A program made the position numbers and the translations under genes. From Croceibacterium_B sp035470785 (GTDB taxonomy: Bacteria; Pseudomonadota; Alphaproteobacteria; Sphingomonadales; Sphingomonadaceae): DNA of 16,429 nt. This document shows, one piece after another, positions 9,239-16,221 of this stretch (positions within the stretch are counted from its first letter, which is position 1; each line of letters begins with the position of its first letter). The stretch is taken from positions 1 through 16,429 of the forward strand of contig DATIQN010000034.1 of the NCBI GenBank assembly GCA_035470785.1, written 5' to 3'. The notes beneath the pieces were generated by a model, which saw nothing but the letters and a program-made list of their open reading frames with translations, made no database searches and had not been told where the DNA came from.

Positions 9239-9276
9239 GGGCGACACAAGCGGCACTTGGCGAAAATGTGTCGCCC
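9239..9276. repeat. 10-bp perfect inverted repeat in the lysS leader region
   Basis: GGGCGACACA (9239-9248) and TGTGTCGCCC (9267-9276) form a perfect 10-bp stem around an 18-base loop, 82 bases upstream of the lysS start. Neither strand shows a U-tract after it. It could be an operator or an RNA structure in the 5' leader. Confidence 0.55.
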
Positions 9277-9286
9277 CTGCCAAAGC

Positions 9287-9329
9287 CGCGAAAATCCTGG
9301 GCTCGCCGGCCCAAAGCGACAGAATCGCG
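9287..9329. repeat. Nested inverted repeats in the lysS leader region
   Basis: TGGGC (9298-9302) and GCCCA (9309-9313) pair around a 6-base loop. An outer CGCGA/TCGCG pair (9287-9291, 9325-9329) encloses them. An A-rich run follows on the plus strand, which reads as a T-rich run entering the structure on the minus strand. The stems are short, so this is weaker than the neighbouring 10-bp repeat. Confidence 0.3.
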
Positions 9330-9518
9330 AGAAAAATAAAAATGTTCTTCCACGTTCGCGTAACAATATTGCGTGGCGTGGCGCCCGACCAGAAGGCCAG
9401 GGAGACGTTGCGCCATCCGAATGTATAAGCCACAAACAAGTGGCTGTAGGAAACCGATTTAACGCGCTGCCGCCATCCACGTTTTTCGTGCTACTCAGCC
9501 TGGCGGAGGAGACGGGTC

Positions 9519-10043
9519 ATGGCGGACGGGGCGCAAGATCAGCGACACAAGTTGAGCGACGACGAGACCGAACTGCTGCGCCAATTGCGCGCGGCGAGAC
9601 GCAAGCAGCTGTCTCAAGGAACCGCCAAGAACGAAATCCGGCTCACCTCTGGCCAGCGGATCGCCGATGCCGTTGCGGCAGGCATGGGCTCGTGGCGCTT
9701 CATCATCATCCAGAGCACCCTGCTGTTCTTCTGGATCGTGCTGAACGTGACCGCGTACATCCAGCGCTGGGATCCCTACCCCTTCATCCTGCTCAATCTC
9801 GCGCTGTCGTTCCAGGCGGCTTACGCGGCGCCCTTCATCATGATGAGCCAGAACCGTCAGCAGGATGTCGATCGCAAGCAGGTCGAGGCCGATTACCAGG
9901 TCAACATCAAGGCCGAGCTCGAAATCGAGCTGCTCCACGAGAAGCTCGACGAATTGCGCGAGCACGAGGTCTTGTCGTTGACCGAAGCGGTCAGGTCGCT
10001 GACCGCCCTGCTCGAAAAGGGCGGCAAGGCCGAGCCATCCTGA
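9519..10043 (+). CDS. DUF1003 domain-containing membrane protein
   Basis: This 174-residue inner-membrane protein has two membrane helices: about 58-80 (WRFIIIQSTLLFFWIVLNV) and about 88-112 (PFILLNLALSFQAAYAAPF). The cytoplasmic N-terminus precedes them, and a C-terminal helical coiled-coil-like tail (about 118-170) is rich in Glu/Lys/Leu. The arrangement, the WDPYPFILLNLALS segment and MMSQNRQ after the second helix are characteristic of DUF1003. The family has no settled function. ATG 9519 is well supported by GGAGGAG (9505-9511), 7 bases upstream. The gene is divergent from lysS and 74 bases upstream of the arsenate reductase gene, with a small hairpin between, so co-transcription is possible but unproven. 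Confidence 0.88.
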   Translation: MADGAQDQRHKLSDDETELLRQLRAARRKQLSQGTAKNEIRLTSGQRIADAVAAGMGSWRFIIIQSTLLFFWIVLNVTAYIQRWDPYPFILLNLALSFQAAYAAPFIMMSQNRQQDVDRKQVEADYQVNIKAELEIELLHEKLDELREHEVLSLTEAVRSLTALLEKGGKAEPS

Positions 10044-10047
10044 AAGC

Positions 10048-10062
10048 GCCGTTGCGAACGGC
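10048..10062 (+). terminator. Small hairpin after the DUF1003 gene, possible weak terminator
   Basis: GCCGTT (10048-10053) and AACGGC (10057-10062) form a 6-bp stem with a 3-base loop, 5 bases after the DUF1003 stop. It is followed by TGTCAT rather than a U-tract, so termination would be weak. Confidence 0.25.
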
Positions 10063-10093
10063 TGTCATCCGGCTGTAGCAATTCACCGACAGC
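10059..10093 (+). promoter_or_regulatory. Repeated GGCTGT elements upstream of arsC, possible operator
   Basis: CGGCTGT occurs at 10059-10065 and again at 10070-10076, offset by 11 bases (one helical turn). GCTGTC (10061-10066) is also mirrored by GACAGC (10088-10093). The elements end about 25 bases before the arsC start. This could be a regulator site, for example for an ArsR-type repressor encoded elsewhere, but no regulator gene is in the window. Confidence 0.25.
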
Positions 10094-10117
10094 GGTCGCC
10101 TGCAGGGAGGAAGGCTC

Positions 10118-10618
10118 GTGCCGGAAAAGACCGCTCTTGTGCTGTGCACCGGCAACTCGGCGCGCAGCATCCTGGGCGAAGCGCTGTTCAACCGCCTCGG
10201 CGCGGGCCGGGTGCGGGCTTCCAGCGCAGGCAGCAAACCAATGGGGCAAGTGTATCCCGGTGCCGCTCGGCTGTTGCGGCGCGAGGCCTACGACCTCTCG
10301 CCTTTCCGCTCGAAAAGCTGGCATGAGTTCACCGAACCGGGCGCTCCGCCCATCGACGTTGTCATAACCGTTTGCGGCAACGCGGCGGGAGAAGCATGCC
10401 CGGTTTTCCCTGGCCGTGCGGTGCGCGTGCACTGGGCCCTGCCTGATCCGGCGGCGGTGACCAGCGGCGAAGCGGCGGAAGACGCGGCGTTCGCGCGGAC
10501 CTACGATTTTCTCCGCAACCGCATCGAAGCGTTCCTCGCGCTGCCGTTCGAGACCATGCCAGATCAAGAGCTGCAAGCGGAGCTCAACGCGATCGGCGCG
10601 CTGGAAGGCGCCGCGTGA
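10118..10618 (+). CDS. arsC: Arsenate reductase, low-molecular-weight phosphatase-fold (ArsC, thioredoxin-coupled type)
   Basis: This 166-residue cytoplasmic enzyme would reduce arsenate to arsenite. It has the LMW-PTP P-loop CTGNSAR (C10-R16, a CX5R pattern) with nucleophile C10. A second redox pair, C86 and C94, lies in VCGNAAGEACPVFPG, and the Asp of WALPDP (D110) completes the phosphatase-type site. The C10/C86/C94 triad corresponds to the Cys cascade of thioredoxin-linked ArsC such as that of S. aureus, not the glutaredoxin-linked E. coli type. GTG 10118 is supported by GGGAGGAAGG a few bases upstream. The stop overlaps the next start (GTGA) of the aquaporin gene, so the two form a translationally coupled pair. 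No arsR, arsB or acr3 is in the window. The C-terminal tail (about 130-166) extends beyond the minimal fold. Confidence 0.9.
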   Translation: MPEKTALVLCTGNSARSILGEALFNRLGAGRVRASSAGSKPMGQVYPGAARLLRREAYDLSPFRSKSWHEFTEPGAPPIDVVITVCGNAAGEACPVFPGRAVRVHWALPDPAAVTSGEAAEDAAFARTYDFLRNRIEAFLALPFETMPDQELQAELNAIGALEGAA

Positions 10619-11274
10619 GCGATCTCGGGCGCCGGCTGGCGGCGGAAGGAGTCGGCTCGTTCATCCTCTTCGCCTGCGTGATCGGCTCGTGGATCATGGC
10701 CCAGAACCTGTCGGGCGGATACGACGCCATCGCCCTGCTCGGCAATACCATGGCGACTGGCGCGATGCTGTTCGTGCTGATCACGATGCTCGGGTCAGTG
10801 TCGGGAGCGCACTTTAGCCCGGCAGTCAGCTTGGTGGCCGCCAGCTGCGGCGAACTGAGCTAGCGCGACGCTGCCGCCTACATCCTGGTCCAGTTCGCCT
10901 TCGGCATACTCGGCGCGTGGGCGGCGCACCTGATGTTCGGCCTGCCGACGCTGCAGCTATCGGTGAAGGCGCGGCACGGCCTGGGCCAGTGTGCCGGTGA
11001 GGCAATCGCCACCTTCGGGCTGATCCCGACGATCCTCGGCACGGTTCGCCACCGCCCACAGTGGGTGGCGGCGACCGTCGCGCGGTACATCACCGCCGCC
11101 TATTGGTTCACCTCCTCGACCAGCTTCGTCAACCCGGCGATCACGGTCGCGCGCAGCCTGTCGGAAACTTCCGCGGGCATCGCTCCCGCCGACGTCTCGG
11201 CCTTTGTCGTGGCGCAACTGCTGGGCGTGCGCGCGGCGGCGGTGCTGGCGCGTTGGCGGTTCGCCGAAGGCTGA
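10615..11274 (+). pseudogene. Aquaporin/MIP-family channel of the arsenic-operon (AqpS-like) kind, interrupted by one in-frame stop
   Basis: MIP channels with arsC in rhizobial ars operons (AqpS of Sinorhizobium meliloti) let arsenite flow out of the cell after arsenate reduction. The frame starts with GTG at 10615, overlapping the arsC stop. Read through, it gives 219 codons with six hydrophobic segments. The first pore motif is SPA (68-70, in SGAHFSPAVS) instead of NPA; the second is NPA (173-175, in SFVNPAITVA). The residue after it is Ile, where glycerol and water channels have the selectivity-filter Arg, which suits an arsenite-permeable pore. Codon 83 is TAG (10861-10863) between CGELS and RDAAAYILVQF, where homologues commonly have Trp (TGG to TAG). 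The frame is otherwise intact to 11274. The truncated product would hold only about two helices. Confidence 0.85.
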
Positions 11275-11354
11275 TTGCGAGAGGCCGATTCCCTGCTTGC
11301 GCTCTCCCCGCGCTGTGGCAGGATAAAGTCAACGATAAGGGGAGAGGGGGAAGC

Positions 11355-13064
11355 ATGGCCCAGCAGGCCTATCCGGACGTGCCGCTGTTCCGGTACCCGT
11401 ACACCGACCTCAGCGAAGCGCAGATCGCCACCGCGTTGGCGGCGCCTTCGCGGGTCGGGCCGAGCGGCAAGGGGCCGCTCGACAACTCTCTCGCCGGCAA
11501 GGTGATCAACTTCACAGGCGATGGCGGCAACAAGCTGAGCTGGACTTTCGGCGCCGGTAACCGGGTGACCTTCGCCGGCAAGGAGGCCGGGTATGGCTCC
11601 CTCGATCTCGGTCCCCTCACGCTGATCGCGCACCTCGTGCCCGGCACGACCACGGGTTACGCCGTCGCGTGGGACCGCGCGAGCAATGCGGCGACGGTGT
11701 TCGAGCTGTGGTTCGGCGGCGGCCCCGCACCGCGGGCGCGCGAGCTCAACCGCGAGGTCTATATCGGCACGATGGCCGGGCCGGCGGAGACGAAGGAGCG
11801 CCATAAGCGCACTCTGCGGCTCGAGGGCCGCGCCTTCCAATGGAAGGAAGACACCGGCAACCGGACGATCGAATACTATCCGAGCTCGACTTACAGCCAC
11901 TGGGTCGAACTCGACCGGCTCAAGGACTTCCGCGGCTACTCGGCGCCGACCGATTACGTCCAGCTGACCGAGGAAATCTACGCCGTCGCCCGCATCGAGG
12001 CCGAGTTCTCGGGGCTGCTCCAGCTCTACCTTACGGACGTGAACCGGCTGCAGCAGGCCGGCGTTCGGCTCGGTTTCAACGGCGCCGACGCGCTCGAGTT
12101 CTACATGTTCCGCGGCACCGGCGAATGGCTCGGCCAGATCGCCCGGTTCGAGAAGCTCGGCGATTTCTCGGCCGACCCGCTGCCGATCCCCAGCGCCAAA
12201 AAGGGCGAACGGCGCGTCTACCGCCCGCTCTCGACGATGGACAAGATGACCCGTGCGGAAGTCGACGCGGTGGTCGCCAAGGGCGTCCACGTGTTCGACA
12301 AGCCGAGCCCGATGGCAGGCAACGGCACGGCCCCGAGCGGCGCGCTCGCCGGCAAGCAGTTCGCGATCGAATACGACGGCGGTCCGAAGATGGAATACCG
12401 CTTCACCGGCCCCGACACGCTGCAATGGTCGATCAAAGGCGGACTGTCCGTGCCGGCGCGCTACAACGCGTGGGAGATGATGCCCGGCGCGTTCATCTTC
12501 GGTCACCTGCTCGAAGGCCAGCCGAACCACGACGGGCACATCGTCGTCATCGACCTGCAGAACGGCATGGCGACCAATTATCACGGCTTCCTCAACACAC
12601 CCTATTTTGCCAACGAGGCGGGTTGCGAAACGCTGTTCGGCAAGATCGTCGGCCCGGGCATCCCCAACCCCGGCAGCAAGCGGCACGAGCGCACCCGCGA
12701 CATGCTCGGCCGGGCGTTTACCTGGGAGTATTCGCCCGGGCTCAATTCGATGCACCTCTATTCCACGCCCTACACCACCTCGTGGATCATCCCGACCGCC
12801 GACGGCCACTTCGCCACCGAGTGGTGCGGCAGCGGCGACTTCGTGAAGATCCGCGACCAGCTCTATTTCGGGCGCTGGCAGGAAGAGGCGTGCAACGGCA
12901 CGCTCGGCACGGTGCTGATCAACATGCGCACGATGCACGACGCCGGGATCGGCTATCACTGCGGCAAGCAGGGCGGCCTGAGCATGAGCGCGGTCGGCGC
13001 GCCGTCGCGCCACGCCGGCAAGTTCGACGTCGAGCGCTTCTTCCCGAAGCGCGAGGGGAAATGA
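11355..13064 (+). CDS. MoaF-like protein with two tandem copies of the MoaF N- plus C-domain unit
   Basis: This 569-residue, probably cytoplasmic protein has no signal peptide. MoaF-type domains are lipocalin/calycin-like beta-barrels; the name comes from the Klebsiella moa (monoamine-regulated) operon and no activity is settled. Two units align internally. In the N-domains, LAGKVINFTGDGGNKLSWTF (about 46-65) matches LAGKQFAIEYDGGPKMEYRF (about 335-354). In the C-domains, RTLRLEGRAFQWKEDTGNRT (about 153-172) matches RTRDMLGRAFTWEYSPGLNS (about 451-470). The common MoaF length is about half this, so this is a fused duplication. ATG 11355 has GGAG and a purine-rich run just upstream. Its stop overlaps the next gene's possible ATG (ATGA). 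Context with a tannase-type esterase suggests aromatic-compound catabolism, for instance binding or converting a phenolic product. That is inference. Confidence 0.8.
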   Translation: MAQQAYPDVPLFRYPYTDLSEAQIATALAAPSRVGPSGKGPLDNSLAGKVINFTGDGGNKLSWTFGAGNRVTFAGKEAGYGSLDLGPLTLIAHLVPGTTTGYAVAWDRASNAATVFELWFGGGPAPRARELNREVYIGTMAGPAETKERHKRTLRLEGRAFQWKEDTGNRTIEYYPSSTYSHWVELDRLKDFRGYSAPTDYVQLTEEIYAVARIEAEFSGLLQLYLTDVNRLQQAGVRLGFNGADALEFYMFRGTGEWLGQIARFEKLGDFSADPLPIPSAKKGERRVYRPLSTMDKMTRAEVDAVVAKGVHVFDKPSPMAGNGTAPSGALAGKQFAIEYDGGPKMEYRFTGPDTLQWSIKGGLSVPARYNAWEMMPGAFIFGHLLEGQPNHDGHIVVIDLQNGMATNYHGFLNTPYFANEAGCETLFGKIVGPGIPNPGSKRHERTRDMLGRAFTWEYSPGLNSMHLYSTPYTTSWIIPTADGHFATEWCGSGDFVKIRDQLYFGRWQEEACNGTLGTVLINMRTMHDAGIGYHCGKQGGLSMSAVGAPSRHAGKFDVERFFPKREGK

Positions 13065-13066
13065 CC

Positions 13067-13525
13067 ATGGACAGGGCTGCAACCGACCGCCGGAGCTTCC
13101 TCAAAACGGGCGCGATCGTCGCCGCGCCGCTGGCGGTGGCCATGCCCGCCGCGGCTCTCACCGACGACGGCAGCCGCGCCCGTCTCGCCCGGCTCGAAGA
13201 CGAGAAGGCGATCGCGGCGCTGCACCGCGAGGTCGTGGGACAGGTCAATCGCGGCGAACGCAAGCTCGCCGACGGGCTCACCGCCCTCGCCGACGATCCG
13301 GCGCACGAACTGCAAATCGCCTTCGCCGACGACGGCCGGCGCGCCAGCTGCCGCCGCGCATGCACGGCGAGCTTCGGCACGGAATTCACCGGCCACTCGA
13401 CGCTCGAGCAGATGCACCGGCTGCAAGGCCAGGGACGGCATTCGCACGAAGAGCGCCGCGTGCTGGTCGCCGATTACATCAAGGGCAAGGACGGTTGGGC
13501 CGTCGAGCACGTCCGCCTCGCCTGA
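13067..13525 (+). CDS. Tat-exported NTF2/SnoaL-like protein
   Basis: This 152-residue protein has a twin-arginine signal (RRSFLK at 8-13, then AIVAAPLAVAMPAAAL), so it is predicted to be exported folded to the periplasm. The remainder (about 35-150) has the opening helix of SnoaL/NTF2-like proteins, ARLEDEKAIAALHREVVGQVN, then beta-rich segments ending VADYIKGKDGWAVEHVRLA. NTF2-fold proteins include small lyases, isomerases and ester-linked pathway enzymes; no active site can be assigned confidently here. The frame's ATG at 13061 overlaps the MoaF stop, but ATG 13067 is preferred because GAGGGG (13053-13058) is 8 bases upstream of it and only 2 from 13061. It lies between the MoaF-like and tannase genes with almost no spacing, so it is surely in their operon. 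The substrate is unknown. Confidence 0.72.
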   Translation: MDRAATDRRSFLKTGAIVAAPLAVAMPAAALTDDGSRARLARLEDEKAIAALHREVVGQVNRGERKLADGLTALADDPAHELQIAFADDGRRASCRRACTASFGTEFTGHSTLEQMHRLQGQGRHSHEERRVLVADYIKGKDGWAVEHVRLA

Positions 13526-13547
13526 GGTCGCTAGAGGGAGAGTAACA

Positions 13548-15098
13548 ATGCGTTATGCAATCGTCGCCGGGCTGGCGCTGCTGGCTTGTGGCTGCACCAC
13601 CACCGATGGGGCCGCGAGCGGCGCCGGGCCCGCGCCGACCGCCAAGGCGAGCGGCGCGCAAGCCTGCACGGCGTTCAATCCAGCCGCGCTTGGCCTAGCC
13701 GACGCCAAGGTTACCTACTATCCGGCCGATCCTGCCAAGGGGCTGTCGGCCAACTGCAACGTCAGCGGCACGCTGCACCCGGTTGCCGGCTCGAACATCG
13801 GTGTGGTCTACCGCCTGCCCGACGCCTGGAACGGCAAGGTATATGGCATCGGCGGCGGCGGTTGGGCCGGCAACGTCACGCTGCAGGCCGGCAACGACGC
13901 GCTCAAGGCCGGCTATGCCACCATGCAGACCGACGGCGGCCATCCCGGCACCGGCGTATGGGACAACGCCTGGGCGCAGAATCCCGAAGCGGCGAAGGAC
14001 TTCAGCTATCGAGCGATCCACGAGATGACCGTCGCCGGCAAGAAGTTCGCCACTGCCTACTACGGCCGCAAGTTCGACAACGCCTATTACGTCGGCTGCT
14101 CGACTGGCGGGCGCATGGGGCTAATGGAAGCTCAGCGCTATCCCGACGATTACGACGCGATCGTCGCCGGCGCGCCCGTCTATACGCTGCAGACGCAGAC
14201 CACCGGGTTGATGCGCACCAACGCCTTCGGCGCGCCGGGCGCCGCGTTCAGCGCCGACGACCTCAAGCTGGCGCAGGATTCCGCCCTCGCCCAGTGCGAC
14301 GCCAGCGACGGGCTCAAGGACGGGCTAATCAACGATCCGCGCGCGTGCCACTGGGATCCAGCGACGATCCAGTGCAACGACGCCAAGACCGCCAGCTGCC
14401 TCGCCGCGCCGCAAGTCGCCGCGCTGCGGTCGCTCTACGACGGGATCAAGTCGCCCGATGGGCAGTGGGCGATGTGGCCGATCAGCCGCGGCGGCGAGAC
14501 CGGGTGGAGCTTCTTCATCGGCACCAGCGGCAAGCCGGACACCACCGGCGGCGGCGGGCTGCTCGGCCTCAAGCCGCTGCTGTTCCCCAACCGCGACATC
14601 GACTGGGCGCACTTCTCCGCCGCGACCGATGCGCCGCAAGTCCGCTCGAGCGCCTTCGCCGCGATGTACGAGGCCAAGGACCCCAACCTTTCGGAATTCT
14701 TCTCTCACGGCGGCAAGCTGCTGGTGTGGCACGGCGAGAGCGACCCCGGTCCGAGCCCGACCGGCACGCTCGACTATGCCCGCGTCGTGATGGCGCAGAA
14801 CGCGCGCGCCGCGCAGCAATTCCGCGTGTTCCTCGCCCCCGGCGTCGGCCATTGCGGCGGGGGCCCCGGCGCTGACGTGCTGCCGGTGGCCGAGACGATC
14901 GACGCCTGGGTCCATACCGGCCGCGCGCCCGAGAGCCTGATTGCCACCAAGCGCGACAAGTCGCTCACCCGGCTCGATTGCGCCTGGCCCAAGGTCGCGC
15001 ATTACGCCGGCGGCGGCGATCCGAACGATACGACGAGCTGGAAGTGCGTCGCGCGCTCCGGTAGCGGCGGTCTGTCGACGCTTGGCGAACGAGGCTAG
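13548..15098 (+). CDS. Tannase/feruloyl esterase family lipoprotein
   Basis: This 516-residue alpha/beta-hydrolase would cleave esters of phenolic acids such as gallate or ferulate. A lipoprotein signal with lipobox LLAC (11-14) tethers it to the envelope. The family's CS-D-HC signature is complete: C184-S185 in GCSTGGR (nucleophile), D399 in HGESDPGPSP, and H435-C436 in GVGHCGGGPG, with C184 and C436 forming the bridging disulfide. GIGGGGWAGN (100-109) forms the oxyanion region, and DASDGLKDGLINDP (251-264) is the lid calcium-binding loop. AGGGAGAG upstream supports ATG 13548, 22 bases after the NTF2-like gene, as third gene of the operon. The tail has an extra Cys pair (C478, C500). A strong terminator follows. 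Exact substrate cannot be read from sequence. Confidence 0.92.
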   Translation: MRYAIVAGLALLACGCTTTDGAASGAGPAPTAKASGAQACTAFNPAALGLADAKVTYYPADPAKGLSANCNVSGTLHPVAGSNIGVVYRLPDAWNGKVYGIGGGGWAGNVTLQAGNDALKAGYATMQTDGGHPGTGVWDNAWAQNPEAAKDFSYRAIHEMTVAGKKFATAYYGRKFDNAYYVGCSTGGRMGLMEAQRYPDDYDAIVAGAPVYTLQTQTTGLMRTNAFGAPGAAFSADDLKLAQDSALAQCDASDGLKDGLINDPRACHWDPATIQCNDAKTASCLAAPQVAALRSLYDGIKSPDGQWAMWPISRGGETGWSFFIGTSGKPDTTGGGGLLGLKPLLFPNRDIDWAHFSAATDAPQVRSSAFAAMYEAKDPNLSEFFSHGGKLLVWHGESDPGPSPTGTLDYARVVMAQNARAAQQFRVFLAPGVGHCGGGPGADVLPVAETIDAWVHTGRAPESLIATKRDKSLTRLDCAWPKVAHYAGGGDPNDTTSWKCVARSGSGGLSTLGERG

Positions 15099-15107
15099 GT
15101 GCAAGAA

Positions 15108-15138
15108 GAAAGGGTGGCCGGACGGGAGCCACCCTTTC
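15108..15138. terminator. Bidirectional terminator between the tannase and the unknown membrane-protein gene
   Basis: GAAAGGGTGGC (15108-15118) and GCCACCCTTTC (15128-15138) form a perfect 11-bp stem with a 9-base loop, between two convergent genes. It lies 9 bases after the tannase stop and about 23 bases from the minus-strand gene's stop. The A- and T-containing stem ends give partial U-tracts on both strands. Confidence 0.8.
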
Positions 15139-15161
15139 AGCTTCACGGCGAAGGAAGGGCC

Positions 15162-16145
15162 TTACGCCGCCTTGTGATACTGCCGCTGCAGCTCCGGCCA
15201 GTTGTTCGGATACTGGCTGAGGTCGATGCGCGGTTCGCGGTCGAAGGTCACGCCGAGCGACTGCATGATCAGCCGGGCGCGGCGCATGCGGGCGTGACGG
15301 TCGGTGAACGGGTTCGCCTTGTCGGGCCGCGCGTCGACCATCCGCTCGAACAGCGCGGTGCGCTCTTCGTGGGTCTCGGGCAGCTTGGTCGGCAGGTCGA
15401 CCGCCGCGCCGTCGCTTGGCAACGCGCCGGCAACCGGGTTCATGTCGCGGCGGCGAATCATCGTCGACGCGGCCATCGGCATCGCGGCGGCAACGGGTTC
15501 GGCAACCGGCTTTTCGACGACGGGCCTCGTCACGAGCGGGTCTTCGAGCGTGTCGGTCACCAGCGGATGGCGGCGACGCAAGAACAGCAGTCCGGCGGCA
15601 AGGATCGCCAGGGCCAATAGGCCGAGCAGGACCAGGCCGAGAGTACCGATGACGTTGTTGGTTTGCGCCGGCGTGGGCTCGGCGGGGGGCGGCGGAGGCG
15701 CGATCGCGGTGGTGGTCGTGGAATCGACCGATTGCGCCGGAAGCGAAGCGACGTCGTTGGCCGGCGGAGGCGTAACGGCTACCGCCGGCGCGACCGCGGC
15801 CATCGGCGCAGCGTGCGAAACGGTTGTGGCATGGGTTACCGCTGTGCGCGTGGTGTGGGTGGTCCGCGCCACCGGGGCGACGGTGTCGGAGGCCCTGGTC
15901 GCGGCCGGTGTCGACGCTTCGGGAGCCGGCTGATCGGACGATACCGTGGGCGCGGGTGCGACGTCCGGAACGACGACGGTCGGCGCCGGGCTGGCGGCGA
16001 CCGGCGGCGCCGGCGATGTCTGGATGGTTGGAGCGGCCGGAACGGGAGTATCGATGCTCTGCGCCGCAAGCGGAGTGGCGGACAACGCGAGCGCAGCGGC
16101 AATCGCGGCGGTGGCGGTCCAGTGAGTGTGTTTTTGATGTTTCAT
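15162..16145 (-). CDS. Unrecognised exported protein: signal peptide, Pro/Ala/Thr-rich linker, single membrane helix
   Basis: I do not recognise this 327-residue protein. Visible parts are a signal peptide (1-29, ending TPLAAQ), then a low-complexity Pro/Ala/Thr/Val-rich segment (about 30-164) predicted to be extended in the periplasm. One membrane helix (about 165-189, IGTLGLVLLGLLALAILAAGLLF) is followed by RRRH, consistent with a cytoplasmic C-terminus. The C-terminal region (about 255-327) looks conserved and folded, with ERTALFERMVDARPDKANPF and IDLSQYPNNWPELQRQYH. The start is uncertain: ATG 16145 places the signal peptide well, while ATG 16172 adds nine residues and has an AGGGA-like site. 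A GGAAC-type promoter candidate would fit the shorter form with a very short leader. It is convergent with the tannase gene. A role in envelope anchoring or sensing is possible but unsupported. Confidence 0.7.
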   Translation of the reverse strand: MKHQKHTHWTATAAIAAALALSATPLAAQSIDTPVPAAPTIQTSPAPPVAASPAPTVVVPDVAPAPTVSSDQPAPEASTPAATRASDTVAPVARTTHTTRTAVTHATTVSHAAPMAAVAPAVAVTPPPANDVASLPAQSVDSTTTTAIAPPPPPAEPTPAQTNNVIGTLGLVLLGLLALAILAAGLLFLRRRHPLVTDTLEDPLVTRPVVEKPVAEPVAAAMPMAASTMIRRRDMNPVAGALPSDGAAVDLPTKLPETHEERTALFERMVDARPDKANPFTDRHARMRRARLIMQSLGVTFDREPRIDLSQYPNNWPELQRQYHKAA

Positions 16146-16154
16146 AGCAAGGTA

Positions 16155-16182
16155 GAAACCGGTCGCCGTCATTCACGGTTCC
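16155..16182 (-). promoter_or_regulatory. Candidate EcfG-type stress promoter with overlapping palindrome
   Basis: On the minus strand GGAAC (16178-16182) is followed after 17 bases by GGTTTC (16155-16160), close to the EcfG consensus GGAAC-N16/17-CGTT. A palindrome GGTTC-N7-GAACC (16177-16181 and 16189-16193) overlaps the -35-like element. If used, transcription would begin only a few bases before ATG 16145. This is inference from motif match only. Confidence 0.35.
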
Positions 16183-16197
16183 CTGAACGAACCATTC

Positions 16198-16221
16198 AGA
16201 TTCGTCATAATAGTTGAATCT
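16198..16221. repeat. Inverted repeat in the upstream region of the unknown membrane-protein gene
   Basis: AGATTC (16198-16203) and GAATCT (16216-16221) form a perfect 6-bp inverted repeat around an AT-rich 12-base centre. The surrounding sequence is noticeably AT-rich for this window and lies in a 200-base stretch without a firm gene. A regulator-binding site is possible. Confidence 0.3.

Larger units (their letters stand above)
9158..9518. other. Intergenic region between lysS and the DUF1003 gene, with several inverted repeats
   Basis: These 361 bases separate divergent genes and should hold both promoters. An AT-rich core (about 9330-9375) stands out in an otherwise GC-rich window. Three inverted repeats lie at 9239-9276, 9287-9329 and 9428-9445. 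A 74-codon minus-strand frame (9215-9439, TTG start) contains a hydrophobic IFIFLAILSLWA stretch, but has unusually low third-position GC and no ribosome-binding site, so it is not called as a gene. Confidence 0.6.

Noticed and set aside
9215..9439. 74-codon minus-strand frame in the lysS upstream region with a hydrophobic stretch
   Set aside because: It has a TTG start, no ribosome-binding site and third-position GC well below that of neighbouring genes, and it overlaps the inverted repeats. It reads naturally in places, so the rejection is not absolute.
11100..13082. 660-codon open frame antisense to the MoaF-like gene and aquaporin tail
   Set aside because: Its composition is typical of the antisense of GC-rich coding DNA. 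It overlaps two genes with recognisable domains and has no start signal.
13586..14875. 429-codon alternative frame inside the tannase gene
   Set aside because: It is very Arg/Ala-rich with no domain, while the other frame carries the entire CS-D-HC tannase signature.
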